A stretch of DNA of 64,000 bases from Ficedula albicollis (lineage: Eukaryota; Chordata; Aves; Passeriformes; Muscicapidae), in assembly GCF_000247815.1 (NCBI RefSeq), contig NC_021676.1, positions 20,124,606 to 20,188,605 of the forward strand, given 5' to 3'. A program made the position numbers and the translations under genes. The notes below the pieces were generated by a model. That model saw only the letters and a list, made by a program, of their open reading frames with translations, was not told the origin of the DNA and searched no databases. Positions 1 to 26,548 of this stretch are shown here, piece after piece (within the stretch, counting starts at the first letter, position 1; each line of letters starts with the position of its first letter).

Positions 1-2996
<2,996 letters not shown>

Positions 2997-3345
2997 AGCT
3001 GAGGGGCGGGGGGAGCTGGCGAACAGCAGTTCATAAAGTGCATTTTAGAGAGGGATGAGGGATGGGAGAGGGAACAGCTGTGTCCTGATTTAAAGCACTC
3101 GGTGTTCCACGGCAGGCACCGGTCCCGCCTCTTCCCGGCTTTTTCCTTGGAATTTCACAAGGGTTTCAGAAAAATCAGCATCAAAGAGGCAGGCCAGCAC
3201 CTGCAGAGGCTGATTTACGGACGAACAAGGACAATTAACTCCCTCTCTTCATCCTTCTACAGCATAATGGCTTCAAACCTTGATTTCTAACTAGAAAAGT
3301 GGTGTTTTATTGGGAATAAAAGAATATTCTCCCTTTTTTTCCAAG
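2997..3345. other. NSDHL 5' flank or intron, nothing recognised
   Basis: Begins with a GC-rich agctgaggggcggggggag block next to the C-run, then unremarkable sequence. No gene or element was recognised. Confidence 0.3.
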
Positions 3346-3375
3346 GGTTCTGGTGGACAGTGCCTCAGCCAAGCC

Positions 3376-12606
<9,231 letters not shown>

Positions 12607-13540
12607 GAGCCCTGCCTGAGCCCCCCCTCCCTCATCTCCACCACTCTGGCACCAATTCCCAGCAACCTGGAGTTTTCCTGAGCTCTCTCCTCCTCCTCAT
12701 TCCCCCGTGTGGGAGTTGGTTTCTTGGATGTGACTTGGTGTTTGGAAACAGCTGCTGAGCTCTCTGGGCTGGGAGTAAACACCCTGCTGTGCCCTCTTCC
12801 ATCCCAAGCAGGCACACCAGCATTCCTGCTGCCTTCCCTCCACCCTTGGCCCGTGTTTTGTTGCTCTGGTGACAGCAGCCACCCCTTCCCAGAGCTGCAG
12901 GCTGCCTCACAAACCCTTCCCCTGCCTGCCTCCCCTCTGGGCTTTGGCTTTGCTCTCCACAGGAGAACCCTGTGCCAAAAAGGAGCTCTGCCACCATCTC
13001 TTCCATCATTGCAGCTCTTCTGGTTTTCCCTCCATGATCAGGGTGTGATCTGGCTTCTCCCTGAGGCAGCAGAAGGAATAAGGAGTGTGCTTTGTCCATG
13101 TGGGACTGGTTTCTGTCCCAGGGGTGACTTCCCAGCTCTGTGAAGGGCAGATCCCACTCTCAGCACAAGCAGGATGTTCATGATTCCCTTTTGGGGGCAG
13201 AGATTTTTGGGAGCAGCCCCAGCAGTGTTTTAGCACAGCTCCCTTCCCACAAGAGCTGCAGTGCTGGGAGGATCCTGCAGCACCAAGCTCCTCCCTGCCC
13301 TGTCCCAGGGATTTTTTGGTGCTCTGATCACTTAGTCCATGAAAAAGCCTCTTTTCCACAAGGAAATGGACACCAAGCAATGGTCCCCCAGCTGTTCCCT
13401 GTGACTTGTATATTAGATATCCTCTGCCCCCTAATCCTCCTAAGCTCTTCAGTTCTGGTTTGGTTTTAAATGAGGGGTTTGGGTTGAAGCTGGAATTTCC
13501 CCCTGTGCTCCCTGGGAGTTCTGGTGTTTGGAATTTCAGA
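12607..13540 (+). other. NSDHL: NSDHL 3' untranslated region, extent uncertain
   Basis: Non-coding sequence follows the stop codon with no competing gene. I see no canonical AATAAA in the first kilobase, so the transcript end is not placed. Confidence 0.4.
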
Positions 13541-13675
13541 AGAATTATGGAATCACAGGATGGTTTGGGGTGGGAAGGACCTTAAAGCTCACCCCATTCC
13601 ACTCCCACTATTCCAGCAGTTTGGGACAGTGGATGGGCTTAAGGGTCCCTTCCCACCCAAACCATTCAGGGATTT
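13540..13675. mobile_element. Two CR1 3' ends in inverted arrangement
   Basis: An antisense end (aatcacaggatggtttgggg) at 13548 is followed by a sense end (cccacccaaaccattcaggg) at 13652. Confidence 0.65.
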
Positions 13676-14212
13676 TTATGCTCCCAGTCTGGATTTTGTG
13701 TGTGTCAGCAAGCAGAGGCTGTGAAGTGGAATTGCTGTTATCAGACCTCCAGGATCCCAGGCAGGTGCAGCCTGTCCTTGTCAGGAACCCTCAACAGGAG
13801 CTCCCCACGACTTCAAAGAGTTCCCTGGAGCACTCTCATCAAACTCCTTATCTCCTCTCTCTGCTCTCCTGCCTTTTCCCTGCTGCAGTTCCTCATTTTG
13901 CTGACCTGAGACTGGTTTTGGCAGTGGGAGAGATGAAGGGAGATCTTCTGTTGCTTATCCTGGAGGAAGGAGAGGGAGGGAAGGCAGAGAGGATTAAAAG
14001 TGGAGTTAAGGTAACCAAAACCCCCATTCCTCTCTCCCAGAGATTGCTCAGGAGGATTGCCCAAGGAATTCCTTTCAGTCTTGCCCTTGGAATGCGGGGG
14101 AAGCCCAGAGAGGAAAAGAAGGGGTGGCTGGGGTGTAGTTACCTGAAATAGGGAAAATTGGATAAAAGCAGGTCAGAAATGACCCTGCGTGTCCAGGCAG
14201 CAAAAAGGGCAC

Positions 14213-14312
14213 CCCAGGGGTGTGCAGGAGGTGCCCAAGGCCAGGCTGGGAGCAATCTGGGCTAGTGGGAGGTGGAACAAGGTGGGCCTTGAGGTCCTTT
14301 CCACGCTGGGAT
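14213..14312 (+). mobile_element. CR1 3' fragment, sense
   Basis: aaggccaggctgggagcaatctggg and aggtcctttccac. Confidence 0.7.
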
Positions 14313-14686
14313 CAGCCAGCTTTGGCAGCAGTGCGACGTCTGCGCCCAGCAGACGGGGCATTTCCAGAGCCAGGCACCCAGGGCGCTCTGCAGGGCTGCA
14401 GCTCGGCGCTTGGGGCCGGTTTGTGTCCCAGCACAGCCTGTGAAGAGAGCAGCAGGGCATTCCCACAGCTGCCAGCCTCAGCAGGGCTCTGCTCCCCACC
14501 TCCCTGCCGGGTTTCACCCGTGCTTGTGCAACCCCCCTGCTGGTGCCAGGCCCACAGGGGGAGAGTGCTGCAAGCCAGGCCCTGTCAGGGCAGGGCCGGG
14601 AGCAGCTGCCGTGCTTTGGAACCTGCCAGGACCTTGCAGAGCTGCTGAGGGCAGGTCAGCATCTCCCTGCTTGCTCCAGGTTAGAA

Positions 14687-15259
14687 ATGAGGAACAAAGT
14701 CGCAGTATTTGGCAAAATTGAGGTCGGATTGTTTTATATAGACAGAGCAATCAGCCCTGGGGAAAACGTGAGGGGTCACAGCCTGAACTTGGTTTGCAGC
14801 TCCCTTTTTGTAGGATGGTTTTCCTTGTAGGAATCAATAATTGTTATTGTTTTGTTGCAGTAATTCTGCAAGGTGAGCAGTGGTGGTCAAAGAAACTTCC
14901 AAACTTCCCTGGGACAGCTCTTGGGACAATTGGTCATGGAACCGTCTGGTCAGGGCAGATAAAAAACAGAACAAGTCTGATCTTTAGCAGATAGTTTGTG
15001 ATTGATCACACAAAGGCAGGAAATCTGATTCTGCAAAAAAACCTTTCAGACTGTGGAAAACCCCTTTTTTTTCTTTTACAAACTGGTATACAATATTCAA
15101 TATACAACATTCATAACAGGGGGGTTTAAACAGAGTGGGTTTAATAATATATTTCCCTTTTTCTAGGTCCATGTTCTTTTCTTATTTTAAGTATTCTGAT
15201 TTACACAAACTCCAAAACTTCTGTGATTAACACGAGTCATTTATCATTTATCACATCCA
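14687..15259 (-). mobile_element. LTR family B, copy 1 (probably antisense)
   Basis: Pairs with 34371-34953: shared landmarks are aatcaataattgtt, ttgatcacacaaaggcaggaaa, attcataacagg and attaacacgac/gtc..ttatcacatcc. Divergence is substantial. Confidence 0.6.
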
Positions 15260-16090
15260 GAGCGGCTTTGGGGTGTCTCTGTGCCTCTGCTGTGCCCTGG
15301 CCGTGCTGACAACAACGTTTTGTGTCAGTGCTGAGCTGCAGGTGTGTCCCTGAGCAGGGGCAGCTCGCAGAATTCCAGCAGGGAACGGCTGGGGATAGAC
15401 AGCGCTGCTATTAGGGAGGTGAGGTCTGGCAGAGCTCTGCCGGTGACACCTCATGAAAAACCAGTTGGGTTCCCTCGTAACTAATGGGTGTAGTGGTTTT
15501 ACACCCTGAGACTCATCACAGCTCGGCTCTGGGGCTTGGTGGCAGCTCTGCAAAGGCCGCAGCGCTGCAGGGTTACTCACCTGCCCTCCCCCTGCAGCTC
15601 CTGGGAGGGGCGGAGCAGGAAATGTCCCAGAGCAGCTCCCCGCTCTGCTGCTGCGCTTCTCACAGGCAGAAAACGCTGACAAGTGTCCCAGGATGCTGCC
15701 CAAAAACACCGGCTGGGCTGGGAGGCTGCCAGGAGCCACCCTTGCCACAGGAGTGCCCAGGATGCTGCCCAAAAACCCCGGCTGGGCTGGGAGGCTGCCA
15801 GGAGCCACCCTTGCCACAGGAGTGGTTTGGTGAAAACCCCTTTCCCATAAAAAAAACGTGCAGGTTCCTTGCGGCCATCCCTGCTCCTGCAGGGTCTCAG
15901 TCTGGGAGGGGCAGAACCAGGATCATCTCCATGAGAAAAGGGATCTTTGTGCTTCCCCTGGGGAGGAGATGCCGTGAAAATCCATCTCCTGGTAAAGTCA
16001 GATATTCCAGGCTGAAATTCACTTTATAGCGATCGTGTTTGTAACGGGAGCTGGAGAAAAAGCTCATTTTTCCTGCTCTCCTGAGCTGCA
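15260..16090. other. Intergenic, includes a short tandem duplication
   Basis: A 56-bp segment (gtgcccaggatgctgcc...ccacag) is tandemly repeated near 15684 and 15753. No gene was recognised. Confidence 0.4.
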
Positions 16091-16093
16091 GGA

Positions 16094-16119
16094 GTGTGTG
16101 TGTGTGTGTGTGTGTGTGT
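16094..16119 (+). repeat. (GT)13 microsatellite
   Basis: Uninterrupted GT dinucleotides. Confidence 0.9.
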
Positions 16120-16368
16120 CCCTGGAGAGGTTTGGGGGCTGGGATGGGAGACAGGACCTTGCTCAGAGCCAGCTTTACCTGAGGAGGGGGCTCCAGCCAG
16201 ATCCTCCTGCTTTGAACCAGATTCAGCGGGAAAATGGGAAAATTCCCTTTCCTGCTGCCCACACTGTGGGGATGCATCTCCTCATCCAACAGTCACCTGA
16301 CATCAGCTTTGGGAGCTCCTCATCCATTTCTGCCTGGTTGAGATTGAGATGTTCATAACAAATACCTT

Positions 16369-16370
<2 letters not shown>

Positions 16371-16416
<46 letters not shown>

Positions 16417-16558
16417 CCCCCCCCCCCCCCCGTTTGTTTTGGTTTGGGGGGTTTTTTTGTTCGGTTGCTTTTTTTTGGTGGTTTTTTGTTTGTTTGTTTG
16501 GGCTTTTTTGGTTTTTTTTTTCTGTTTTTTTGTTTGTTTGTTTGTTTGTTTGTTTTCT
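16371..16558 (+). repeat. Poly-T (46), C15 and a T/G low-complexity tract
   Basis: A T run to 16416, C 16417-16431, then TTTG and GTTT units. The short C15 could be genuine or the remnant of a small gap. Confidence 0.75.
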
Positions 16559-16779
16559 CTCCCAGTTTCTGATCATCCAGCACAGAGCACACTGTTCCCA
16601 CTGGGTAAAACCAGTGTGTCCCTGCCGTGCTTGGAGCCCTCCTGTCCCTGCAGGGCTGGCCAGGCCGGGTTCTTACTCACTGTTATCCCAGGGAAGAACC
16701 CGGACAAACCCTCAGCAAAGCCCGCCGTGACTCAGGGCTTGCCCAAAATAAAGCTGCAGTGTCAGCCGGGCCCCGGGGC

Positions 16780-16910
16780 AGAGGATGCGCCGGCAGGGAG
16801 GGTCCGAGCAGCTCCGGATCCCCCGAGCTCTGCAGAGCCCGGCTTATCTCGGCCGGATCCCCCGAGCTCAGCTGAGCCCGGCTTATCTCGGCCCCGAGCT
16901 CAGCTGAGCC
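16780..16910. repeat. Short GC-rich tandem duplication carrying GATA-like sites
   Basis: gatcccccgagctc...cccggcttatctcggcc is repeated about 40 bases apart, each copy with CTTATCT. Confidence 0.6.
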
Positions 16911-17026
16911 CCGGGAGATGGGAGGGGAGTGCGGGGCTGGGGGGAGGCGAGAATGGCTGAAAATCCCGGATTCATCCTGGCTGTGCTGCTGGGGCAGGGC
17001 TGGGTCATGGGCCCGGGCACATCCCG

Positions 17027-17519
<493 letters not shown>

Positions 17520-17715
17520 ATGGGGCTGCTGGGATAAATCCAGGGAGATCCATGCTCAGAGGATAAATCCAGGGAGATGCTGGGATAAACCCAGAGAAAT
17601 CCATGGGGCTGCTGGGATAAATCCAGGGAGATCCATGGAGCTGCTGGGATAAATCCATGGAGCTGCTGGGATAAATCCAGGGAGCTGCTGGGATAAATCC
17701 AGGGAGATCCAGGGA
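17520..17715 (+). repeat. Minisatellite of GCTGCTGGGATAAATCCAGG-type units
   Basis: About seven copies with variable GGAGATCCATGGA spacers. Confidence 0.85.
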
Positions 17716-18025
17716 GCTGCTGGGAGAGCTGGGGGTGCTCACCTGGAGAGGAGAAGGATCCAGCAGAGCTCAGGGTCCAAAGGGGCTCCAGGAGAGCTGC
17801 AGAGACAGGGGATGGAGGGACAGGACACAGGGAATGGATTTTGGGATTTTGGGCAGGAATTCCCAGAGCAGCTGTAGCTGCCCCTGGATCCCTGGCGGTG
17901 CCCGGACCGGGTTGGACATTGGGGTTGGAGCACCCTGGGCGCTGGGACGTGTCCCTGCCACGGCGGGGGTGGCACTGGGCGGCATTTTGGCATTTCCCAA
18001 CCCAAACCAGTTTGGGATTCTCTGG
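17716..18025 (+). mobile_element. CR1 3' fragment, sense
   Basis: gagctgggggtgctcacctg, then ctgcccctggatccctgg, then cccaacccaaaccag, in consensus order. Confidence 0.75.
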
Positions 18026-18131
18026 CGCTCTCCCCACCCCCAGCTGCCTCCCAGGCTTCGGGGACAGCCAAAAATCGCGTGGCGGTGTCACCTGTCCCCT
18101 CCTCCGGCGCTCGGGGACGCGGCGGTGACCG

Positions 18132-18240
18132 GGGCAATTAGAAAGGGAAACAAACCGCCAATTCTCACAGCCGGGGGCCTCCTTAATGACTCCCAAGCGG
18201 GCAATCAGCGCCGAGGGCTAATTACAGCCGCAGGGTTGGC
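18132..18240. promoter_or_regulatory. CpG-rich segment with CAATTAG / CTAATTA sites
   Basis: Two homeodomain-type TAATT cores plus TTAATGACT in non-repetitive CpG-rich sequence. It resembles a conserved regulatory element, unproven. Confidence 0.3.
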
Positions 18241-18259
18241 GACCCCGGTGGCCACTGCT

Positions 18260-19232
<973 letters not shown>

Positions 19233-19411
19233 CTTCCCCGCCCCGCCCTCCCGGCAGGTAAGGGCTCAGGTGCGCCGCAGGTGAGGCTCAGCCGTGCCCC
19301 GGCCCCGGCTCGGAGCTCCGCAGCGCCGATCTCACCTGCGAACTCAGGTAGGGCTGAGCCGCACCTGCCCGGGGGGGGGAGGGGGACACCCCGAAAAATC
19401 CCACTCACTCC

Positions 19412-19584
<173 letters not shown>

Positions 19585-20585
19585 TTTTTTTTTTGGGGAT
19601 TTTTTTGTGATTTTCGGGAGGATTTTTTTTTTGGCGATTTTTGGGGGATTTTTTGTGATTTTTTGTGATTTTTTTGTGATTTTTGGTGGAGTTTTTTGTG
19701 GGTTTTTTTTTGTGGGTTTTTTGTGATTTTTTTGCGATTTTGGGGGGGCGTTTTTTTGCTATTTTTTTGCGATTATTTTTTGCGATTATTTTTTGCGATT
19801 ATTTTTTGTGATTTTTTTGGTGATTTTTTTGGTGATTATTTTTTGTGATTTTTGGGTGATTTTTATGATATTTCTGTGACTTTTTAATGATTTTTTTGTG
19901 ATTTTTTTGGTGATTTTTTGTGATTTTTTTGGCGATTTTTTTTGGCGATTTTTTTGTCATTTTTTGTGATTTTTCTGTGACTTTTTTTGTCATTTTTTGG
20001 TCACTTTTTGTCCTTTTTTTTGGTGATTTTTCTGTGATTTTTCTGTAAGTTTTTTTTGGGTGATTTTTTTGGTGATTTTTTTGCTGATTTTTAGGGGGAT
20101 TTTTTTGGTGATTTTTAGGGGGATTTTTTTGGTGATTTTTAGGGGGATTTTTTTGGTGATTTTTAGGGGGATTTTTTTGGTGATTTTTAGGGGGATTTTT
20201 TTGGTGATTTTTAGGGGGATTTTTTTGGTGATTTTTAGGGGGATTTTTTTGGTGATTTTTAGGGGGATTTTTTTGGTGATTTTTAGGGGGATTTTTTTGG
20301 TGATTTTTAGGGGGATTTTTTTGGTGATTTTTAGGGGGATTTTTTTGGTGATTTTTTGGGTGATTTTATTGTGATTTTTCTGTGATTATTTTTGTGATTT
20401 TTCCGTGATTATTTTTGTGATTTTCTGTGATTATTTTTGTGATTATTATTGTGATTATTTTTGTGATTTTTCTGTGATTATTTTTGTGATTTTCTGTGAT
20501 TATTATTGTGATTATTCTGTGATTACTTTGGTGATTTTTCCGTGATTACTTTGGTGATTTTTCCGTGATTATTTGGTGATGATTC
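19585..20585 (+). repeat. G/T-rich low-complexity array with an internal 24-bp minisatellite
   Basis: Degenerate GATTTTT(T)G units throughout. At 20073-20353 an ordered unit GATTTTTTTGGTGATTTTTA plus GGGG repeats about 11 times. Confidence 0.9.
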
Positions 20586-20784
20586 TGTGATTTTTGGGGG
20601 GATTTTTGGGCAGGATCCCCACAGCAGCCCAGCCGGGCTCAGCTTTGCCTCTGGCCTTTTCTTGCACCTGTGCGGTCTCAAATTCTTTCCCTGCCCCACA
20701 TCTCCCCCCCAAAAAAACCCCCAAAAACCTCCAAAAAAACCCCAAAAAAACCCCCAACCCCCCTTTCCCCTGCGGCTCTGCCCC

Positions 20785-21606
<822 letters not shown>

Positions 21607-21774
21607 TTTTTTTTTTTTTTTTTTCTTTAAACAAAAAACCCCCAAAACCGAAACGTGTTTTCTTGGCAAAACTCCCTGGTGCCTGTGACGTCACGAGGCT
21701 TCAAGGAGCTTTTTGTCCTGCTCCGTGTGTGGCTCGGCACAAAAACCAACCCCACCTTTGGCACAAAAATCCCA

Positions 21775-22778
21775 TTTTTCCTTCCTCTTTCCTTCCCTTT
21801 TTTCCTTCCCTTTTTCCTTCCTTTTTTTTCCTTCATTTTCCTTCCCTTTTTCCTTCCCTTTTTCTTTCCTTTTTCTTTCCTTTTTCCCTTCCTTTTTCTT
21901 TCCTTTTTTCCTCCCTTTTCCCTTCCTTTTCCCTTCCCTTTTTCCTTCCCCTTTTCCTTCCCCTTTTCCTTCCCTTTTCCTTCCCTTTTTCTTTCCTTTT
22001 TCTTTCCTTTTTCCCTTCCTTTTTCTTTCCTTTTTTCCTCCCTTTTCCCTCCCTTTTTCCTTCCCATTTTCCTTCCTTTTTCCTCCCTTTTTTCTTCCTC
22101 CTTCCCTTTTCCCTTCCTTTTCCCTCCCTTTTTCCTTCCCTTTTTCCTTCCCTTTTTCCTTCCCTTTTTCCCTTCCTTTTTCTTTCCTTTTTTCCTCCCT
22201 TTTCCCTTCCTTTTCCCTTCCCTTTTTCCTTCCCCTTTTCCTTCCCCTTTTCCTCCCTTTTTCCTTCCCTTTTTCTTTCCTTTTTCTTTCCTTTTTCCCT
22301 TCCTTTTTTTCTCCCTTTTTCCTTCCCTTTTTCCTCCCTTTTTCCTCCCTTTTTCCTCCCCTTTTTCCTTCCTTTTTCCTCCCTTTTTCCTTCCTTTTTT
22401 TCTTTTTCCTTCCCCTTTCCCTTCCTTTTTTCCTCTTCCTTTTTTTCTCCCTTTTTCCTTCCCTTTTCCTCCCTTTTTCCTTTTTCCTTCCCTTTTCCCT
22501 TCCTTTTCCCTCCCCTTTTTCCTTCCCTTTTTTTTCCTTTTTCTTTCCTTTTTCCTTCCTTTTCTTTTTTCCCTTCCTTTTCCCTCCCCTTTTTCCTTCC
22601 CTTTTTTTTCCCTTTTTCTTTCCTTTTTCCTTCCCTTTTTTTTCCTTTTCCTTCCCTTTTTCCTTCTTTTCCCTTCCTTTTCCCTCCCCTTTTTCCTTCC
22701 CTTTTTTTTCCTTTTTCTTTCCTTTTTCCTTCCTTTTCTTTTTCCTTTTTCCTCCCGTTTTTTTCCCTTTTTCCTCCC
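21775..22778 (+). repeat. 1-kb polypyrimidine tract
   Basis: Almost only C and T on this strand (CTTCCTTTTT-type units), with a handful of A. It could form triplex DNA. Confidence 0.92.
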
Positions 22779-22854
22779 ATCCTCGGCCATCGGGGCTCCA
22801 GCTCAGCGCTGCGTGGGCGTGTCCCGCACCTCCTTCTTTCCAAACCCAAATGAG

Positions 22855-22905
22855 CCCCGCAATTAGCAACGAGTCCGGCTAATTAGCGCCACGGACCGCC
22901 CCCGG
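22855..22905. promoter_or_regulatory. Paired AATTAGC / AATTAGCG motif block
   Basis: Two AATTAGC sites 19 bases apart in CpG-rich, non-repetitive sequence between two arrays. Confidence 0.28.
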
Positions 22906-23032
22906 GATGGGGGAATGGTTTGTGCTGGGGGTGATCCCTGGGGACGGGCAGGGCTGGCTGCTGCTCTCAGGAAGTTTTCCACGTTTTCCTCGCCTCAACA
23001 GCTCCAGGATTTGATTTGATTTTGGTTTTATT

Positions 23033-24079
23033 TGGCAGGGTTAATGAGTTAATTTGGTTCTGGTTGGGTTAATGAGTTAATTTGGCTCTGGCTGTGGTTA
23101 ATTTGGCTCTGGTTGGGTTAATGAGTTAATTTGGCTCTGGCAGGGTTAATTTGGCTCTGGCTGGGTTAATGAGTTAATTTGGCTCTGGCTGTGGTTAATT
23201 TGGCTCTGGTTGGGTTAATGAGTTAATTTGGCTCTGGCAGGGTTAATTTGGCTCTGGCTGGGTTAATGAGTTAATTTGGCTCTGGCTGTGGTTAATTTGG
23301 CTCTGGTTGGGTTAATGAGTTAATTTGGCTCTGGCAGGGTTAATTTGGCTCTGGCTGGGTTAATGAGTTAATTTGGCTCTGGCTGTGGTTAATTTGGCTC
23401 TGGTTGGGTTAATGAGTTAATTTGGCTCTGGCAGGGTTAATTTGGCTCTGGCTGGGTTAATGAGTTAATTTGGCTCTGGCTGTGGTTAATTTGGCTCTGG
23501 TTGGGTTAATGAGTTAATTTGGCTCTGGCAGGGTTAATTTGGCTCTGGCTGGGTTAATGAGTTAATTTGGCTCTGGCTGTGGTTAATTTGGCTCTGGTTG
23601 GGTTAATGAGTTAATTTGGCTCTGGCAGGGTTAATTTGGCTCTGGCTGGGTTAATGAGTTAATTTGGCTCTGGCTGTGGTTAATTTGGCTCTGGTTGGGT
23701 TAATGAGTTAATTTGGCTCTGGCAGGGTTAATTTGGCTCTGGTTGTGGTTGATTTGGCTCTGGCTGGGTTAGTTTGGCTCTGGCAGGGTTAATGAGTTAA
23801 TTTGGTTCTGGTTGGGTTAATGAGTTAATTTGGCTCTGGCTGTGGTTAATTTGGCTCTGGTTGGGTTAATGAGTTAATTTGGCTCTGGCAGGGTTAATTT
23901 GGCTCTGGCTGGGTTAATGAGTTAATTTGGCTCTGGCTGTGGTTAATTTGGCTCTGGTTGGGTTAATGAGTTAATTTGGCTCTGGCAGGGTTAATTTGGC
24001 TCCGGCAGGGTTAATGAGTTAATGTGGCTCTGGCAGGGTTAATGAGTTAATGTGGCTCCGGCAGGGTTAATGAGTTAAC
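23033..24079 (+). repeat. 97-bp higher-order array of GTTAAT / TTTGGCTCTGG units
   Basis: Each period holds four sub-units of about 28, 21, 28 and 20 bases, alternating GGGTTAATGAGTTAATTTGG with shorter forms lacking TGAGTTAA. About nine periods, with one irregular stretch near 23735-23820. Confidence 0.92.
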
Positions 24080-24789
24080 TTGGCTCTGCCCGCGCTCCTC
24101 CAGCTCGGGCTGTCCCCTCTCGGGTGGCAGCAGGGACAAGGTCTGCGCCGTGTGCTGGGGCAGGGAAATCCGAGCCCGTGCCCTCCTGGGGGCAGTGCCA
24201 GGCTCTGGAGCTGCCTGCTGGGGCAGCTCACCCGGGCCAGAGGCAGAGCAAAACCTTCCCGTCCTTGCTGTGGGATTCCAAAAGCTGCATCTGCCACATC
24301 CAAACCCCACTTTCCACCTGAAGGGGGGACCTGGCCCCACTGGAGATGGGGCTGGAGGAGAAAAAAAAACCCCTCAGCGGGCACGAGGAGGTTGAAACCT
24401 CTTGCAAGGCTTAAACACGTTTTAATTGGAGGCTTGTGGAGGTCAGAGCAGGCAGCAATTAGAGCAGGAGGTTTTTCTGCCTGACTGCCCTGGGCGCTGC
24501 TGGCAGCCTCGGGGTCACCAGGGAGTGCCCAGCTCCTGGGGAAAGCAGCCCCCAAGAGCAGGGCAGGGATCCTGGGAGAGCTGGGGACAGAGCCTGCAGG
24601 TCACCACAGCACCCAGATCAGACTCCCGGGGGATTTTTGAATGATGGTGGCTTGGGGCTGGGGGGAATAACCCTGCTGAGGGCGCAGCTCGGCACTGTGC
24701 ACACCTGCTGGAGCCACTGGGTCAGGGGTCTCTGAGCCCTTCAGGAACCAGAGTGCAGGGACTGAATTAAAGCCTTCGGGGGGATTGAA

Positions 24790-25350
24790 GTACATTAAGC
24801 CACTCACACATAAAGTAGACATTTGAGTAGAAGTAAGTCAGTAAGTTTTAGGGTGGTACTAATGCTTTTAGTAAGTGAAAGGTTTCGATTCCACAGTGGT
24901 AGTTTGAGTTCTAGGGAAGGCTGAAACACACTGATATCTCCAGTGGAGGCTCCAGGCCCACAGCTGTAGACAGGACTGAGACATAACAGAGCTGTAGTGA
25001 GAATATTGCTGACATTTTTTAGATAGAACAAGATTTTAGATAGAACAAGATAGATTGTATGTGTAGTTCTATATTGCTGACATTTCTTAGATAGAACAAG
25101 ATAAATTGTATTCTTAGTTCTATACATAACCTGATGTGCTAAGAAACCAGAATTCTAGTAGGTTAAGGAGTGGTGGTCTGAGCTTGTTGGAAAAATCCTG
25201 TATAAGGGTTTGTAGTGGGGAGAGTTGGTGCTTTCAGCCTTTGGCTTATTGCCACTGCATTTGCTATTGCTTGTCTGCTTGCCTTTTGGGACTGGTGTGC
25301 TTTGTAACAAATAACCTTTTCACCCGTCAGCTGCTTTGCTTGTTGAGAAG
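24790..25350 (+). mobile_element. LTR-like element, sense orientation
   Basis: A TATA-like TATAAGG at about 25201, and downstream a typical end of an avian LTR (gtgctttgtaacaaataacc). An internal segment, ttgctgacatt...agatagaacaagat, is tandemly duplicated. Boundaries are approximate. Confidence 0.45.
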
Positions 25351-25461
25351 ATGACCTGCCGAAGTAGGAGCACAGAGCTCTGGAGCTGGTGCCTCGGAGC
25401 CCTGGAGGTGGAGAGCCTCACACCCTCCCTTTGTGTGAGGCACCCAGAGTTTTACTCCTTG

Positions 25462-25535
25462 TGCAGGAATCCCAGAGCTGCGGGGGCTGGAAGGGACCTT
25501 TGAGGTCATCAGTGCCACCACAGGGATGGGACAAG
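25462..25535 (-). mobile_element. CR1 3' fragment, antisense
   Basis: ggaatcccagagctg and ctggaagggacctttgaggt. Confidence 0.55.
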
Positions 25536-25668
25536 GGATGGGACCTGGGGCTTCTGTCCCTAAAGGGTCTGGCTGGGACAGGGATCAGCGTGGAAAAGTG
25601 AGTGTGGAGCGTGGGGCATCCCATGCCAAGGCCGGATGCAGAACAGGGGGAGCAGGGTGGGTTGGTGG

Positions 25669-26189
25669 TGTCGGGAAGATGAACCCACAAACACCAGGGG
25701 TTTATGTCCAAAAAGGAGACAGAGGAGTCCTTTTACTTTATTCACATAAAAGGAGAGGCCACGGGGCTTTCCCCTGGGGTCTTTCAGATTTTTGGAGGAC
25801 TCAGTCTCCCTTTTATCCCAATTTCCCATCCACATTTCCCTCTCTCTTTCCCCATTGCTGAGGTACTTGAGAGGCACAGACTGCCCAAACACCTGACACC
25901 TGAGATTCCCCTCCAATGTACAACCCTCCCTTTGAATTCTTAATTCCTACAGAATTCATCTTTTTCCCCCATTGCTTCTTTCATCTTTCAACACCCAATT
26001 TCATTTATCAGCTTATCTATAAAGGCAAATATTATTTTTTAATTCATCAATCAGTGGAACCCATCCCATTGTTTCTTTTCTCTCTCAGTGCTGGTTTTAT
26101 CCACCAGCTTGTTTGGAAAGACAAATCCCTCATTCCTCTCACTGCTGGGGGTTTGTAAGATTGTTGTTATGGGGTTATAGGATTGCTGA
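25669..26189 (-). mobile_element. LTR family A, copy 1 (antisense)
   Basis: Starts TGTCGGGAAG. On the minus strand it carries GGGATAAAAGGG (TATA-like, about 25813) followed about 70 bases later by AATAAA (25738-25743), the layout of an LTR. It shares long similarity with 26190 and 28866. Confidence 0.7.
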
Positions 26190-26345
26190 TGTCAGGAAAA
26201 TTAACCCACAAACACCAGGGGTTTGTGTCCAAAAAGGAGACAGAGGAGTCCTGTAACTTTATTCCAATAAAGGGAGAGTCCCTGGGGTTTTCCCCTGGGA
26301 TCTCTCAGATTTTTGGAGGACTCAGCTCTGTGGGTTCTGAGGGTC
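26190..26345 (-). mobile_element. LTR family A, copy 2 fragment (antisense)
   Basis: Begins TGTCAGGAAAATTAACCCAC, continues through the AATAAA region, and is truncated after the tttttggaggactc segment. It abuts copy 1 head to tail. Confidence 0.7.
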
Positions 26346-26548
26346 TTCCCACCTGGGTGACTCTGGGCACTTTTGCAAAGTCTCCTCCAGCACTTTCCTC
26401 CTGGAAAAACACCTCTGGCACAGCTGGATTGGATTTTCCCTGTCCTGCAGGTTCATGGATGGGGAGAAATCCCAGAATCTCCCCATGCCTGCCAGGTTTC
26501 TACACCACTCCTGATATTTTGCTTCATCCCCCTCTCCATTTCTCCCAG

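Noticed and set aside
3102..3290. Plus-strand 62-residue frame near the NSDHL 5' end
   Set aside because: No similarity to the NSDHL N-terminus and no donor in frame.
21627..22882. Lys/Glu/Gly-rich or Phe/Ser/Pro-rich frames of about 400 residues
   Set aside because: Translation of a polypyrimidine tract; open on several frames and both strands.
23033..24079. HNF1 binding-site array
   Set aside because: GTTAAT units are direct, not inverted, repeats with the wrong spacing; kept only as a general TTAAT-rich array.
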